Below, piece by piece: positions 9,203 through 17,326 of a DNA stretch of 64,000 bases (within the stretch, counting starts at the first letter, position 1; the number at the start of each line of letters is the position of its first letter). The translations under genes were made by a program, and so were the position numbers. This DNA comes from Dyella sp. OK004. Lineage in GTDB: Bacteria > Pseudomonadota > Gammaproteobacteria > Xanthomonadales > Rhodanobacteraceae. The notes beneath the pieces are model-generated. The model was not told the DNA's origin. It made no database searches and worked only from the letters and a program-made list of their open reading frames with translations. The DNA is taken from the NCBI RefSeq assembly GCF_900114495.1, contig NZ_FOZI01000006.1, positions 88,369 through 152,368 on the forward strand, read 5' to 3'.

Positions 9203-9706
9203 TCAAGCGAAGATCGGCCGACCTTGCTCGTCCAGCATTTGCCGTGCGATGAGCCAGTGTCGGGCGTTCTCCGCGTCCTCGTCGAACCAGGCGCGGGTGG
9301 AGCCTAGGCGGAAGGAATAGCCCCAGGCATCCATATCGGCCATCAGGCGCTCGCGGCCGACACCGGACAGTTCGTCGGCGAGCACGATCTGCAGATAGCA
9401 GGTGGCGTCTTCTTCGTCGACGGAATCGGTGGCATCGGTGTGCACCTCCGCGCGGCGTTCCGGAGGCAGCACGATCAGATGGCCGGCTTCGTGCAGCAGG
9501 GAATGCACGGGAGTATCGCTGCGCGCGTACACGGTGCTGCCGATGATGCCGGCTTCCTCGTCACCCCAGAAACTGCCAGGGATCGACTGGCCATCGGGCA
9601 CGCACTGCAGGCTCAGGCCGTAGCGGGCGAGCAGGGTACGTGCAGCGTCTTCGTCGATATCGGCCAGCCGCGTGACGTGCGGGATGTCGGGGCTTGGTGC
9701 TTGCAT
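9203..9706 (-). CDS. Hypothetical protein with HEAGH zinc-protease-like motif
   Basis: A 167-residue soluble protein with no signal peptide. It carries HEAGHLIVL at 72-80, a gluzincin HExxH motif, and about 25 residues later an acidic EEDATCYLQIVLA segment resembling the third-ligand helix of ImmA/IrrE-type metallopeptidases (E-x-A-N-x-F-A). The arrangement fits a compact intracellular metalloprotease or a relative that keeps the zinc site. No partner regulator is beside it. It lies downstream of the min operon terminator on the same strand and is probably transcribed separately. No function can be assigned beyond the likely zinc site. Confidence 0.65.
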   Translation of the reverse strand: MQAPSPDIPHVTRLADIDEDAARTLLARYGLSLQCVPDGQSIPGSFWGDEEAGIIGSTVYARSDTPVHSLLHEAGHLIVLPPERRAEVHTDATDSVDEEDATCYLQIVLADELSGVGRERLMADMDAWGYSFRLGSTRAWFDEDAENARHWLIARQMLDEQGRPIFA

Positions 9707-9711
9707 GGGTC

Positions 9712-9744
9712 AACAAACAGACGGCGGGCTTTGGGCCCGCCGTC
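9712..9744 (-). terminator. Terminator of the min operon
   Basis: A perfect 10-bp stem (GACGGCGGGC at 9720-9729 with GCCCGCCGTC at 9735-9744, five-base loop) begins four bases after the minE stop. On the minus strand it is followed by TGTTTGTT. It marks the end of the GNAT-minCDE transcript. Confidence 0.85.
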
Positions 9745-9748
9745 GGCG

Positions 9749-10033
9749 TCAGCTGGTGGCGGGCGCCGCCGAGCCGGGCTTGTTGCCCTCCGGCAGCGCG
9801 ACCGAGAGTTCAAGCACTTCATGTCCACTGTCGCGTTCGAGATTGATGCTGATGGCATCGAGGTCGACGTGGACGTATTTCTTGATGACTTCGAGCAGCT
9901 CATTGCGCAGTAGCGGGAGGTAATCCGGCGCACCACGGGTGGAGCGTTCCTGCGCCACGATGATGCGCAGGCGTTCCTTGGCGACCGTGGCGGTGGGTTC
10001 CGGCCTGCGCTTCAGGAAATCAAGAATACCCAT
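9749..10033 (-). CDS. minE: Cell division topological specificity factor MinE
   Basis: A 94-residue protein that stimulates MinD ATPase and drives pole-to-pole oscillation, confining MinCD inhibition away from midcell. The N-terminus [10 protein letters not shown] is the amphipathic membrane-targeting helix, followed by the anti-MinCD segment [13 protein letters not shown] and the dimerisation domain with [18 protein letters not shown]. The C-terminal ten residues are extra compared with E. coli. The ATG at 10033 is chosen over TTG at 10042 because GGAGG sits nine bases before the ATG and abuts the TTG. Five bases separate it from minD. Confidence 0.96.
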   Translation of the reverse strand: MGILDFLKRRPEPTATVAKERLRIIVAQERSTRGAPDYLPLLRNELLEVIKKYVHVDLDAISINLERDSGHEVLELSVALPEGNKPGSAAPATS

Positions 10034-10038
10034 CGCGA

Positions 10039-10854
10039 TCAACCTCCGAATACGCGCTGGAAGAAGCCCTTTTTCTGCACATCAAGGAAGCGCAGGGCAC
10101 GTTCTTCACCGAGGATGCGGGCTACGGTGTCGCTGTAGGCCTGACCGGCGAAGGAATTCTCGTCAAGGATCACCGGCACGCCGGAGTTGGATGCGGCCAA
10201 CACGTTTTCCGATTCCGGAATGACGCCGACCACATTGATGCCGAGGATTTCTTCCACGTCCTTCACGCTGAGCATTTCGCCCACGGCGACGCGGGCCGGG
10301 TTGTAGCGGGTCAGCAGCAGGTGCTGCTTGATCGCGCCGTCACCGCGCTCGGCGCGACGGGTTTTGCTGGCGAGCAGGCCGAGGATGCGGTCGGAGTCGC
10401 GCACGGAGGAAACCTCCGGGTTGACCACCACCACGGCGTGGTCGGCGAAGTACATCGCCAGGTGCGCACCCTTCTCGATGCCGGCGGGCGAATCGCACAC
10501 GACGTAGTCGAAGCCCTCATCCGACAGGCCGTCGAGCACTTTCTCCACGCCTTCCTGGGTCAGCGCGTCCTTGTCGCGGGTCTGGCTGGCCGCCAGCACA
10601 TAAAGGGTTTCGTAGCGCTTGTCCTTGATCAGCGCCTGCTTGAGCGTGGCTTCGCTGTGCACGACGTTGACGAAGTCGTACACCACGCGGCGTTCGCAAC
10701 CCATGATCAGGTCGAGGTTGCGCAGGCCCACGTCGAAGTCGATCACGGCGACTTTCTTGCCAGCCATGGCCAGGCCGGTGGCGAGGGAAGCACTAGTTGT
10801 GGTTTTGCCCACGCCACCTTTGCCCGAGGTGACAACGATGATCTCAGCAGTCAA
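10039..10854 (-). CDS. minD: Septum site-determining ATPase MinD
   Basis: A 271-residue ParA/MRP-family ATPase that recruits MinC to the membrane. The deviant Walker A motif [10 protein letters not shown] (11-20) with the signature lysine, the switch motif [13 protein letters not shown], and [10 protein letters not shown] are all intact. The C-terminus [11 protein letters not shown] is the amphipathic membrane-targeting sequence. It lies between minC and minE in the usual order. Confidence 0.97.
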   Translation of the reverse strand: MTAEIIVVTSGKGGVGKTTTSASLATGLAMAGKKVAVIDFDVGLRNLDLIMGCERRVVYDFVNVVHSEATLKQALIKDKRYETLYVLAASQTRDKDALTQEGVEKVLDGLSDEGFDYVVCDSPAGIEKGAHLAMYFADHAVVVVNPEVSSVRDSDRILGLLASKTRRAERGDGAIKQHLLLTRYNPARVAVGEMLSVKDVEEILGINVVGVIPESENVLAASNSGVPVILDENSFAGQAYSDTVARILGEERALRFLDVQKKGFFQRVFGG

Positions 10855-10908
10855 GGGCTCATCTCCGCATATGTTCTTGTAGTAGTGATCGTTCAGAGCT
10901 CTGAGAAA

Positions 10909-11709
10909 TCAGAGCTTGGCAATAAGCAATTTCTCACCTTCGAGCCAGCATTGCACAGACTGGCCCTCAAGGTCCTTTGGTATTTGTTCAAACACGCGGT
11001 AATGGCCGGCGATGGCCACCAGCTCCGCGCGAAAATCGGATACGTAAATGCGTGCCTTGGTATCGCCCTGCGCGCCAGCCATGGCGCGACCGCGCAGGCC
11101 GCCATAGATATGGATGCTGCCGTCGGCGATTACTTCCGCACCATTGGCCACGGCGCCGGTGATCACCAGATCGCGATCACGCGCATAGATCTGCTGACCG
11201 GAGCGCACGGTGCCGTCGTGGTACTGCGCGCCGAGCAGGTTGCCGGGCGCGGTGTCGGCAAGCACCGGCTCACGCACGATCGGCTCCGCACGCTTTGCGG
11301 GCTCGGCTGCCGGGGCGGGAGCAGGCGTCGCCGCTGGCGCCGGCGGCGCGATGCTGCCGCCATCGGCGGGCTCGTAGGCCGCGCGGAACTTGGCGATCAG
11401 CGGCAGACCCATCCGGCGCGACAGTGCTTCAGTCTCGCTGGTGCCGTAGGCCAGCCCTACGGGCAGCATGCCGGCGCTGCGTATGGCTTCCAGCAGGGCG
11501 TCGACCGTGCCGTCGTCCGGCAGATCGAGCAAATGACTCAGGTCCAGCACCACGGCGGCGCGGGAAAACAGTTGCGGCGCGGCGCGGACGCGACGTTCTA
11601 GCTCTTCGGCCAGCGCGGCGGCGTCGACACGGCGCACGCGCACGCAGGCAATTCCGACCTGGCCAAAGCGCAGGTCGCAGGCATCAGTAGTATCCATTCG
11701 GGCATTCAC
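10909..11709 (-). CDS. minC: Septum site-determining protein MinC
   Basis: The FtsZ-polymerisation inhibitor of the Min system, 266 residues. The N-terminal domain (about 10-105) contacts FtsZ; a proline/alanine-rich linker (about 120-150) follows; the C-terminal beta-helix domain with VRSGQQIYARDRDLVITG, ANGAEVIADGSIHIYG and LRGRAMAGAQGD binds MinD. It starts at GTG 11709, overlapping the stop of the acetyltransferase gene by GTGA, with GGAG ten bases upstream. The overlap indicates translational coupling with that gene. Confidence 0.95.
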   Translation of the reverse strand: MNARMDTTDACDLRFGQVGIACVRVRRVDAAALAEELERRVRAAPQLFSRAAVVLDLSHLLDLPDDGTVDALLEAIRSAGMLPVGLAYGTSETEALSRRMGLPLIAKFRAAYEPADGGSIAPPAPAATPAPAPAAEPAKRAEPIVREPVLADTAPGNLLGAQYHDGTVRSGQQIYARDRDLVITGAVANGAEVIADGSIHIYGGLRGRAMAGAQGDTKARIYVSDFRAELVAIAGHYRVFEQIPKDLEGQSVQCWLEGEKLLIAKL

Positions 11710-12326
11710 GAGTGCCGTTCTCCGGCGAGACGGCGCTGGGGGGAGTCATCATTGAAAGGGCGTGGGCGCTCGGCCAGCCACGGCACATCGGGCAGGCCGC
11801 CGCGGTCGAGGTAGGTTTCGCGCACATAAGCGTAGCTAGGCAGGTCCTTGGCCAACAGACTCACCTGCGGACCGCTTTCACCCATGCGCTGCTGGCCGAC
11901 TTCCTGGAAGCCGTAGGTGCCGTGGAACAGCACCACCACGTCGTCGCGCGGTTCCAGGAACACCTCGCAGGTGAGCAGCGGCACGCGTACTTCGGCGTAA
12001 CTGTTCACATCGCAATAGAAGATGCGGCCCAGGCCATGGCGGCGATAGGCATTCGCGATCACGATGCGGTCGATGTAGACGAACTGCGGATAGTGAGCGC
12101 TGAACCAGCAGTAGTTGGGGCTTTCGTAATTGCTGCCTTCGCGCATGGCGATCAGGAAACCGGCGAGGTGACCGTCGATTTCGGCGACGCGAAAGTAGTC
12201 GGCGTGCTCGTAGAAGTAGCGCAGCTGCGCGGCGTCCAGGGCGAGGATGGTGCGGCCGGCGGCGTTGTTGAGCGCCAGTACGGCATCCAGGTCGTGCTCG
12301 CGCACGTCGCGGATGGCAAGGGCCAT
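11706..12326 (-). CDS. GNAT family acetyltransferase, first gene of the min operon
   Basis: About 206 residues from the ATG at 12326 (MALAIRDVREHDLDAV). The GNAT fold is visible: an N-terminal RDVREHDLDAVLALNN segment, strand 4 FVYIDRIVIANAYRRHGLGR carrying the acetyl-CoA pyrophosphate loop (RRHGLG), and a later TYGFQEVGQQR strand typical of N-acetyltransferases. It resembles the predicted acetyltransferases of COG3818. The substrate is unknown. Its stop overlaps minC, so it is presumably expressed together with the division-site machinery. Longer starts upstream add a poorly conserved extension and are less likely. Confidence 0.82.
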   Translation of the reverse strand: MALAIRDVREHDLDAVLALNNAAGRTILALDAAQLRYFYEHADYFRVAEIDGHLAGFLIAMREGSNYESPNYCWFSAHYPQFVYIDRIVIANAYRRHGLGRIFYCDVNSYAEVRVPLLTCEVFLEPRDDVVVLFHGTYGFQEVGQQRMGESGPQVSLLAKDLPSYAYVRETYLDRGGLPDVPWLAERPRPFNDDSPQRRLAGERHS

Positions 12327-12501
12327 TCGTTGCTCCGCAGTAGTGTTTCGAAGGAATAAGACCGACTGACGGCCCCGCGTTATGGAATGCATTATGACAT
12401 GTGGCCGGGGCGCGCACATCACACGGCGCACCATGTAAAAGCTTTGTAAAGCGCCAGGTGGCATGGCTTTCGGCAGGGGTAGGGCAATGACTTCTCACGC
12501 A

Positions 12502-12529
12502 TTGCACCACGCTGGCGGGAGCCTATGAT
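12502..12529 (+). promoter_or_regulatory. Candidate sigma-70 promoter for the histidine kinase gene
   Basis: TTGCAC (12502-12507) and TATGAT (12524-12529) are 16 bases apart, a good sigma-70 match. The predicted transcription start near 12536 coincides with the in-frame ATG at 12537, so the message may be leaderless and the annotated ATG at 12525 would lie inside the promoter. Confidence 0.5.
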
Positions 12530-13760
12530 GCCCTTCATGCGATGGTCCAATTTCAACCACATCCGGCTGCTACGGCTCACCGGGTTCTTTGCGTACCTGT
12601 GTTCGGGTACGCCCTTGATCACGAACTGGGCGGTAGAGCGCCTGGATCAGCTGCATCGTCCCAATTTTGCGTTGTTGCTCTGGACTTTGTTCTACCTGCT
12701 GTTCGGCGTGCTGTACCTGCTGCTGACCAGCAATCTCGGTTCCCGGCGCAACCTGGGTGCGCGCTTGGTCGGGTTGGCCCTGATCACGGCATCGGCGCTG
12801 GCCGTGGGCTGGTACAGCCATAGCGGCCTGTCGGCGATCCTGATGGTGGTGTCGTCGGTGGTGCTGCCCTGGCTGGTGCCGTTCTGGCTGGGGGTAATCT
12901 GGATCGTGCTGCAGAACCTGGGTCTGGCGGTGATCTTCTCCACCTTCCCCGAACTGCACTACAGCCTGCTGCTGGCGCTGTTGCAGGCCAGCATCTATAT
13001 GGGCTTCTCAGCGGTGGGCTTCGTCGCCTCGATGATCGCGAGCCAGCAGGCGGAAGAGCGCGAGGTGCAGCGGCGGCTCAATTCCGAGTTGCGCGCCACC
13101 CGAGCCCTGCTGGCCGAATCCACCCGTATCGCCGAACGCATGCGCATTGCGCGCGATCTGCATGACCTGATCGGCCACCACCTCACAGCGCTCAGCCTGA
13201 ATCTGGAGGTGGCGAGCCATCTCTCGAATCCCGCGGCGGCCGATCATGTGCGCAAGGCGCAGGCCACTGCCAAGCATTTGCTGTCGGACGTGCGCGAGGT
13301 GGTCAGTGAGCTGCGCCAGGACGATGCGATCGACCTGACCCAGGCCTTGCGCAGCCTGATCGAGGGCGTGCCCGGCCTGAATGTGCAGGTGGCGACCCCG
13401 CCGCGCTTCAGCGTGGAGGATCCGCGCCGCGCCCAGGTCCTATTGCGCTGTGCGCAGGAGATCATCACTAATACGGCGCGCCATGCGGGTGCGCGCAACC
13501 TGTGGCTGACCTTCGCCTACGATGAGGTCGGCGTGCTGCAGCTGCATGCGCGCGACGACGGGCGGGGTGCCGACCAGTTCAAGCCGGGCAACGGTCTGTC
13601 GGGTATGCGCGAGCGGCTGGCAGAGTTCGGCGGCACCGTGAACGTGGATACGGCGTCGGGGCAGGGGTTTGCGCTCAACGTGAGCCTGCCTTTGGGTGAA
13701 GCGACGGCATTGGCGCATGCGCCGTCGCGCTTCGAGCCCCCCGCGTTGAGCCTCTCGTGA
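12525..13760 (+). CDS. Sensor histidine kinase, DesK/NarX type
   Basis: A 411-residue inner-membrane kinase. Five or six hydrophobic helices occupy residues 15-170, then a coiled linker, then a HisKA_3 dimerisation domain with the phospho-acceptor histidine at about 213 in ARDLHDLIGHHL, and an HATPase domain with CAQEIITNTARHAGA (N box) and DDGRGADQFKPGNGLSGMRERL (G1/G2). The layout resembles DesK, which senses membrane state, but the input signal is unknown. The response regulator gene follows 127 bases downstream. The start is uncertain: ATG 12525, 12528 or 12537 (see promoter). Confidence 0.9.
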   Translation: MMPFMRWSNFNHIRLLRLTGFFAYLCSGTPLITNWAVERLDQLHRPNFALLLWTLFYLLFGVLYLLLTSNLGSRRNLGARLVGLALITASALAVGWYSHSGLSAILMVVSSVVLPWLVPFWLGVIWIVLQNLGLAVIFSTFPELHYSLLLALLQASIYMGFSAVGFVASMIASQQAEEREVQRRLNSELRATRALLAESTRIAERMRIARDLHDLIGHHLTALSLNLEVASHLSNPAAADHVRKAQATAKHLLSDVREVVSELRQDDAIDLTQALRSLIEGVPGLNVQVATPPRFSVEDPRRAQVLLRCAQEIITNTARHAGARNLWLTFAYDEVGVLQLHARDDGRGADQFKPGNGLSGMRERLAEFGGTVNVDTASGQGFALNVSLPLGEATALAHAPSRFEPPALSLS

Positions 13761-13887
13761 GCGGATGCCCCTTGCCTACGCTGCACGCCGCCACCATGCC
13801 AGAATGCGCAGGCTTGGATAGCCGCATCGTTTCCCCTGTAGCCCCTGGCCGTCGCGCCGGGGACCACAAACGTTTCGAGGATCCGCG

Positions 13888-14529
13888 ATGATTTCCGTCT
13901 GTCTTGTCGACGACCAGAACCTGGTACGCCAGGGTGTTCGCTCTCTGTTGGATCTGGCCGAAGACATTCGTGTAGTGGCCGAGTGCGCGGATGGCGCGCA
14001 AGCGGTGCAGGACATTCCCCGGGTCAAGCCGGATGTGGTGCTGCTGGACCTGCGCATGCCCAACATGAGCGGGCTGGAGGTGCTGCAGGCGCTGTCGGCG
14101 CGCAATGAGTTGCCGCCCACCATCATCCTCACCACCTTCGATGACGACCAGCTGGTGCTGCAGGGGCTGAAGGCCGGTGCCCGCGGCTATCTCCTTAAAG
14201 ATGTGTCGCTGGAACAGCTGGTCGAAGCTGTGCGCACCGTTTCCGCAGGCGGCTCGCTGGTGGCGCCGATGGTCACCCAGCGCCTTCTGGCTGGGGTGGG
14301 GCGTATGCAGAATCAGTTCACCAGTCTGGAACAACCGGACCCGCTGACCGAGCGCGAGACGGAGATCCTGCGGCTGTTGTCCGGTGGCTACAGCAACAAG
14401 GAAATCGCCAATTCCTTGAAGGTGGCCGAGGGCACGGTGAAGAACCACGTGTCCAATATTCTCTCCAAGCTCGGCGTGCGCGATCGTACCCGGGCCGTGC
14501 TCAAGGCATTAGAACTGGGCATCGTTTAA
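13888..14529 (+). CDS. NarL/FixJ-family response regulator
   Basis: A 213-residue two-domain regulator. The receiver domain (1-120) has the acidic pair DDQ, the phosphorylated aspartate at about 54 in VVLLDLRMP, the threonine in ILTTFDD and lysine in LLKDVS. The LuxR-type DNA-binding domain (about 150-213) reads LTERETEILRLL, NKEIANSL and GTVKNHVSNILSKL. It is the natural partner of the upstream kinase, with the HisKA_3/NarL pairing being the rule in this class. A terminator follows the stop. Confidence 0.93.
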   Translation: MISVCLVDDQNLVRQGVRSLLDLAEDIRVVAECADGAQAVQDIPRVKPDVVLLDLRMPNMSGLEVLQALSARNELPPTIILTTFDDDQLVLQGLKAGARGYLLKDVSLEQLVEAVRTVSAGGSLVAPMVTQRLLAGVGRMQNQFTSLEQPDPLTERETEILRLLSGGYSNKEIANSLKVAEGTVKNHVSNILSKLGVRDRTRAVLKALELGIV

Positions 14530-14530
14530 G

Positions 14531-14571
14531 CCCTTCGCGGCAGGGGCGAAAGCCCCTGCCACAAGGGTTTT
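14531..14571 (+). terminator. Terminator after the response regulator
   Basis: A 9-bp perfect stem GGCAGGGGC (14539-14547) with GCCCCTGCC (14552-14560) closed by a GAAA tetraloop and extended by CCCTT/AAGGG, followed by TTTT. The hairpin may also be a REP-type repeat serving as terminator. Confidence 0.75.
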
Positions 14572-14742
14572 CGGACGTCTTCACGGCCCGATAGCGTTCC
14601 AGCCCGTGAACCGGTACCATCGGTGGCTTCGGCGTTGGCCGACCCCCTGTCACGACGCGATTCCTTCGGGCGTTTTTCTGTGGCGGACTGGTCTCCGGCG
14701 ACGCCTTTGTGCCGCCTAGAGAGATGTTCGGAGAACCCTGGA

Positions 14743-16095
14743 ATGATGCGTGTTCTTGAATTCATTGTTGCCCTGGTCATCGTCGCCGTAGTCGGCGTCG
14801 TGGTGGGCGTGATCATGCCTGGCAGTGGCCATGTGGAGAGGTCGCTGGTAGTCGGCAAGGACATGCGTCAGGTGTACGACGTACTCGCCAATTTCCGTCG
14901 CTTCCCCGATTACACGGTGCAGCGCAAGTACGACCGCAATACCCAGTTCGCCTTCGCCGGCAAGGCCTATGGCCCTGGCGCCGAAGTGAGCTGGAGCAGC
15001 AACGACGAGAAAGTGGGCAAGGGCAAGCTGACCCTCGCCACTGCTACCCCCGAATTCGACAAGGTCGATTCCACCGCCAAGAGCGCCCAGATCGTCTGGA
15101 ACGTGGACAACGACTGGCGCGGTCAGGACAAGCATTTCACGCTCGACCTCGACCGCCAGGGCAGCCGCGGTCAGCTGACCAAGATCACCTGGTCATATGA
15201 CGTCGCCTACGGCTTCAACCTGATCGATCGTTATTCCAACCTGTATATCCATGGCGATCCGGATGCCTTCATCCAGTTCAGCCTGACCGACCTGCAGAAC
15301 GTGCTGGCCTCGGTGCAGAACATCGATTACAGCAAGATGATTCCGTATATCGAGCAGACCCCGCAGACGCCGGTGCTGCTGGTGTCGACGTCGATCGAGC
15401 GCAAGGGCGGCCTCGAGGCCCTGAATGACGCCACGGCCAAGGCCGAGGGCGAAATCCAGGCCGCAGCCAAGAAGCTCGGTGTGAACGTGGTGGGTCCGCG
15501 CATCATCTACACCACCAACTACGGCGACCAGACCTACAGCTTTGACGTGGCCCTGCCGATCAGCGCGACCAGCCTGAACATTGGTGGCCAGAGCCATGAT
15601 CTGGCCGCTGCCAAGGCTCCGGATCTGAATGCGCCGGCCAGCAGCAGCTCCTCTGCCGATGTCGCCAGCGCAAGCGACAGCACCAGCCCGGGCAGCACCG
15701 ATCGCTTTGGCCGCCTGATCGTCGACAACAACGTGCGCGGCGTGCTGGCCTTCGGTGGTGCAGCGCTCAAGGGCATCTGGAACGGCACCGCTGCCGGCGT
15801 GCCGCAGACCCGCGACATGCTCAAGGCTTACGCCCAGACTCACGGCTACAAGTTCGACGAAGTCGTGAACCGTCCGTACGACATCCTGGTCAAGCCGGAA
15901 GTGAAGCAGGGCGACAACGTCACCAGCTACGCGCAATTCGCGGTATACCTGCCGATCACCGACGCGCCGGAGAAGACCCCGGAGCAGGAAGCCGGTCTGC
16001 AGCCGCCGACTCTGGATGACGGTACCCAGCAGCAGGCTCCGGCCGCCGCTGGTACCGCCGCCGCGCCGGCCTCTGCGGCAAGCACCGCGCAGTAA
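14743..16095 (+). CDS. Membrane-anchored SRPBCC protein with GyrI-like region
   Basis: About 450 residues from ATG 14743 (GGAG nine bases upstream). One N-terminal transmembrane helix (about 4-24) anchors it; residues about 35-190 look like an SRPBCC/polyketide-cyclase fold (YDVLANFRRFPDYT, then ITWSYDVAYGFNLIDRY). A second part (about 210-440) contains repeated segments ending in TYSFDVALPI and SYAQFAVYLPI, the pattern of GyrI/AraC effector-binding domains, split by a Ser-rich low-complexity linker. The tail is alanine-rich. Both domain types bind small hydrophobic ligands, so a ligand-binding or lipid-related envelope role is possible, but no function is established. Confidence 0.7.
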   Translation: MMRVLEFIVALVIVAVVGVVVGVIMPGSGHVERSLVVGKDMRQVYDVLANFRRFPDYTVQRKYDRNTQFAFAGKAYGPGAEVSWSSNDEKVGKGKLTLATATPEFDKVDSTAKSAQIVWNVDNDWRGQDKHFTLDLDRQGSRGQLTKITWSYDVAYGFNLIDRYSNLYIHGDPDAFIQFSLTDLQNVLASVQNIDYSKMIPYIEQTPQTPVLLVSTSIERKGGLEALNDATAKAEGEIQAAAKKLGVNVVGPRIIYTTNYGDQTYSFDVALPISATSLNIGGQSHDLAAAKAPDLNAPASSSSSADVASASDSTSPGSTDRFGRLIVDNNVRGVLAFGGAALKGIWNGTAAGVPQTRDMLKAYAQTHGYKFDEVVNRPYDILVKPEVKQGDNVTSYAQFAVYLPITDAPEKTPEQEAGLQPPTLDDGTQQQAPAAAGTAAAPASAASTAQ

Positions 16096-16116
16096 GCCAG
16101 CAGCTTCGGCAGACAG

Positions 16117-16145
16117 AAAGGCCCTTCCATCGCGAAGGGCCTTTT
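16117..16145 (+). terminator. Terminator after the SRPBCC gene
   Basis: An 11-bp perfect stem AAAGGCCCTTC (16117-16127) with GAAGGGCCTTT (16134-16144) and a six-base loop, ending in a T run. A textbook rho-independent terminator 22 bases after the stop codon. Confidence 0.9.
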
Positions 16146-16158
16146 CATTTGGCGCCTC

Positions 16159-16331
16159 TGTAGGGCGCACTTTGTGCGCGAAGCGGCCCGCAGGGTCGCG
16201 CTTTGTCTTCAACATCGGCCCTACTGGTGCAGGGCTTTCACTCGGGCATCCATGGCCCTCGCTCTTCGGGCGGCTTCGCCGTGTAAATCGGCAATCCTGC
16301 CGATTTGTCACGCACAAGGTGCGCTTCTACA
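16159..16331. repeat. BIME-like element with inverted TGTAG...GCGCAC...GTGCG ends
   Basis: About 173 bases bounded by imperfect inverted repeats: TGTAGGGCGCACTTTGTGCG at the left and, on the opposite strand, TGTAGAAGCGCACCTTGTGCG at the right. The end sequence resembles the REP-like GTAGGAGCGCAC hairpins at 45294 and 55140. It fills the gap between the SRPBCC terminator and the ABC transporter. No protein is encoded. Confidence 0.6.
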
Positions 16332-16393
16332 AGGAAGTCTTGGGGTACATTGCTGCGAGGCTGTTGCCGCGAGCCCACCATTCACGACCGGAC

Positions 16394-17326
16394 ATGATCG
16401 AAACCGAACAGCTCACCCGCCGCTATGGCACGCTCACCGCAGTGGATGCCCTCAGCTTTCGCGCCGAACCCGGTCAGGTACTAGGCCTGCTGGGTCCCAA
16501 CGGCGCCGGCAAATCCACCGCCATGCGCATGATCGCCGGCTTCCTCGCACCGACATCGGGCACAGCGCGCGTATGCGGGCACGATGTGCGCAAGGAGCCG
16601 ACCAAAGCCAAGCGTGCACTGGGTTATCTGCCAGAAGGCGCGCCCAGTTACGGCGAGTTGACGGTGCGTGAGTTCCTGACCTTTATCGCACGCATGCGTG
16701 GGTTGCCACGCGAGCGCGCCTTCTTGCGATTCGACGAAGTGGTAGGCCGCCTGCAGTTGGAGGAAGTCCTCGACATCTGCATCGACACGCTTTCCAAGGG
16801 TCTGCGTCGCCGTGTGGGTCTGGCCCAGGCGATCCTGCATGACCCACCGGTACTGATGCTCGACGAACCGACCGATGGCCTCGATCCCAACCAGAAACAC
16901 ACCGTGCGCCAGCTGATCGATGCGATGGCGCGCGAACGCACCATCCTGATCTCCACGCATTTGCTGGAAGAAGTACACGCGCTGTGCAACCGCGTGGTGA
17001 TCATCGCCAATGGCCGCCTACTCGCGGATGCGACACCGGCCGAGCTGGAAGGGCGTTCGCGCTATCACGGCGCAGTGTCCTTCAGCGCGCCGGGTAGCGG
17101 CGTATCGCAGGAGATGCTCGGGCGCCTGCCGCAGGTCGCTTCGATCGAAGTCGATCCGCTGGATGGGCGCATCACCGTATTTCCACGTCCCGGCGAGCGC
17201 ATTCTCGAGCCGGTGGAAACACTGCTGCGTCAGCAAGGCCTCGAAGTCTCCGAGATCCAACTCGAGCGTGGCCGTCTCGACGAGGTGTTCCGTCAAATCA
17301 CCATAGGTTCGGAGGGCAGGGCGTGA
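16394..17326 (+). CDS. ABC transporter ATP-binding protein, GldA/CcmA-like
   Basis: A 310-residue cytoplasmic ATPase. Walker A is GPNGAGKST (34-42), the signature is a variant LSKGLRRRVGLAQ, and Walker B is VLMLDEPTDGLDP with the switch histidine in STHLLEEV. The C-terminal about 90 residues form the domain seen in GldA and drug/polysaccharide ABC-2 exporters. Its stop overlaps the permease start by GTGA, so translation is coupled. Upstream in-frame starts (to 16016) would run through the terminator and repeat and are rejected. No clear ribosome site precedes ATG 16394. Confidence 0.88.
   Translation: MIETEQLTRRYGTLTAVDALSFRAEPGQVLGLLGPNGAGKSTAMRMIAGFLAPTSGTARVCGHDVRKEPTKAKRALGYLPEGAPSYGELTVREFLTFIARMRGLPRERAFLRFDEVVGRLQLEEVLDICIDTLSKGLRRRVGLAQAILHDPPVLMLDEPTDGLDPNQKHTVRQLIDAMARERTILISTHLLEEVHALCNRVVIIANGRLLADATPAELEGRSRYHGAVSFSAPGSGVSQEMLGRLPQVASIEVDPLDGRITVFPRPGERILEPVETLLRQQGLEVSEIQLERGRLDEVFRQITIGSEGRA

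Noticed and set aside
16016..16393. Upstream start for the Gld-like ATPase
   Set aside because: It would read through a strong terminator and a repeat element; the family N-terminus begins at 16394.
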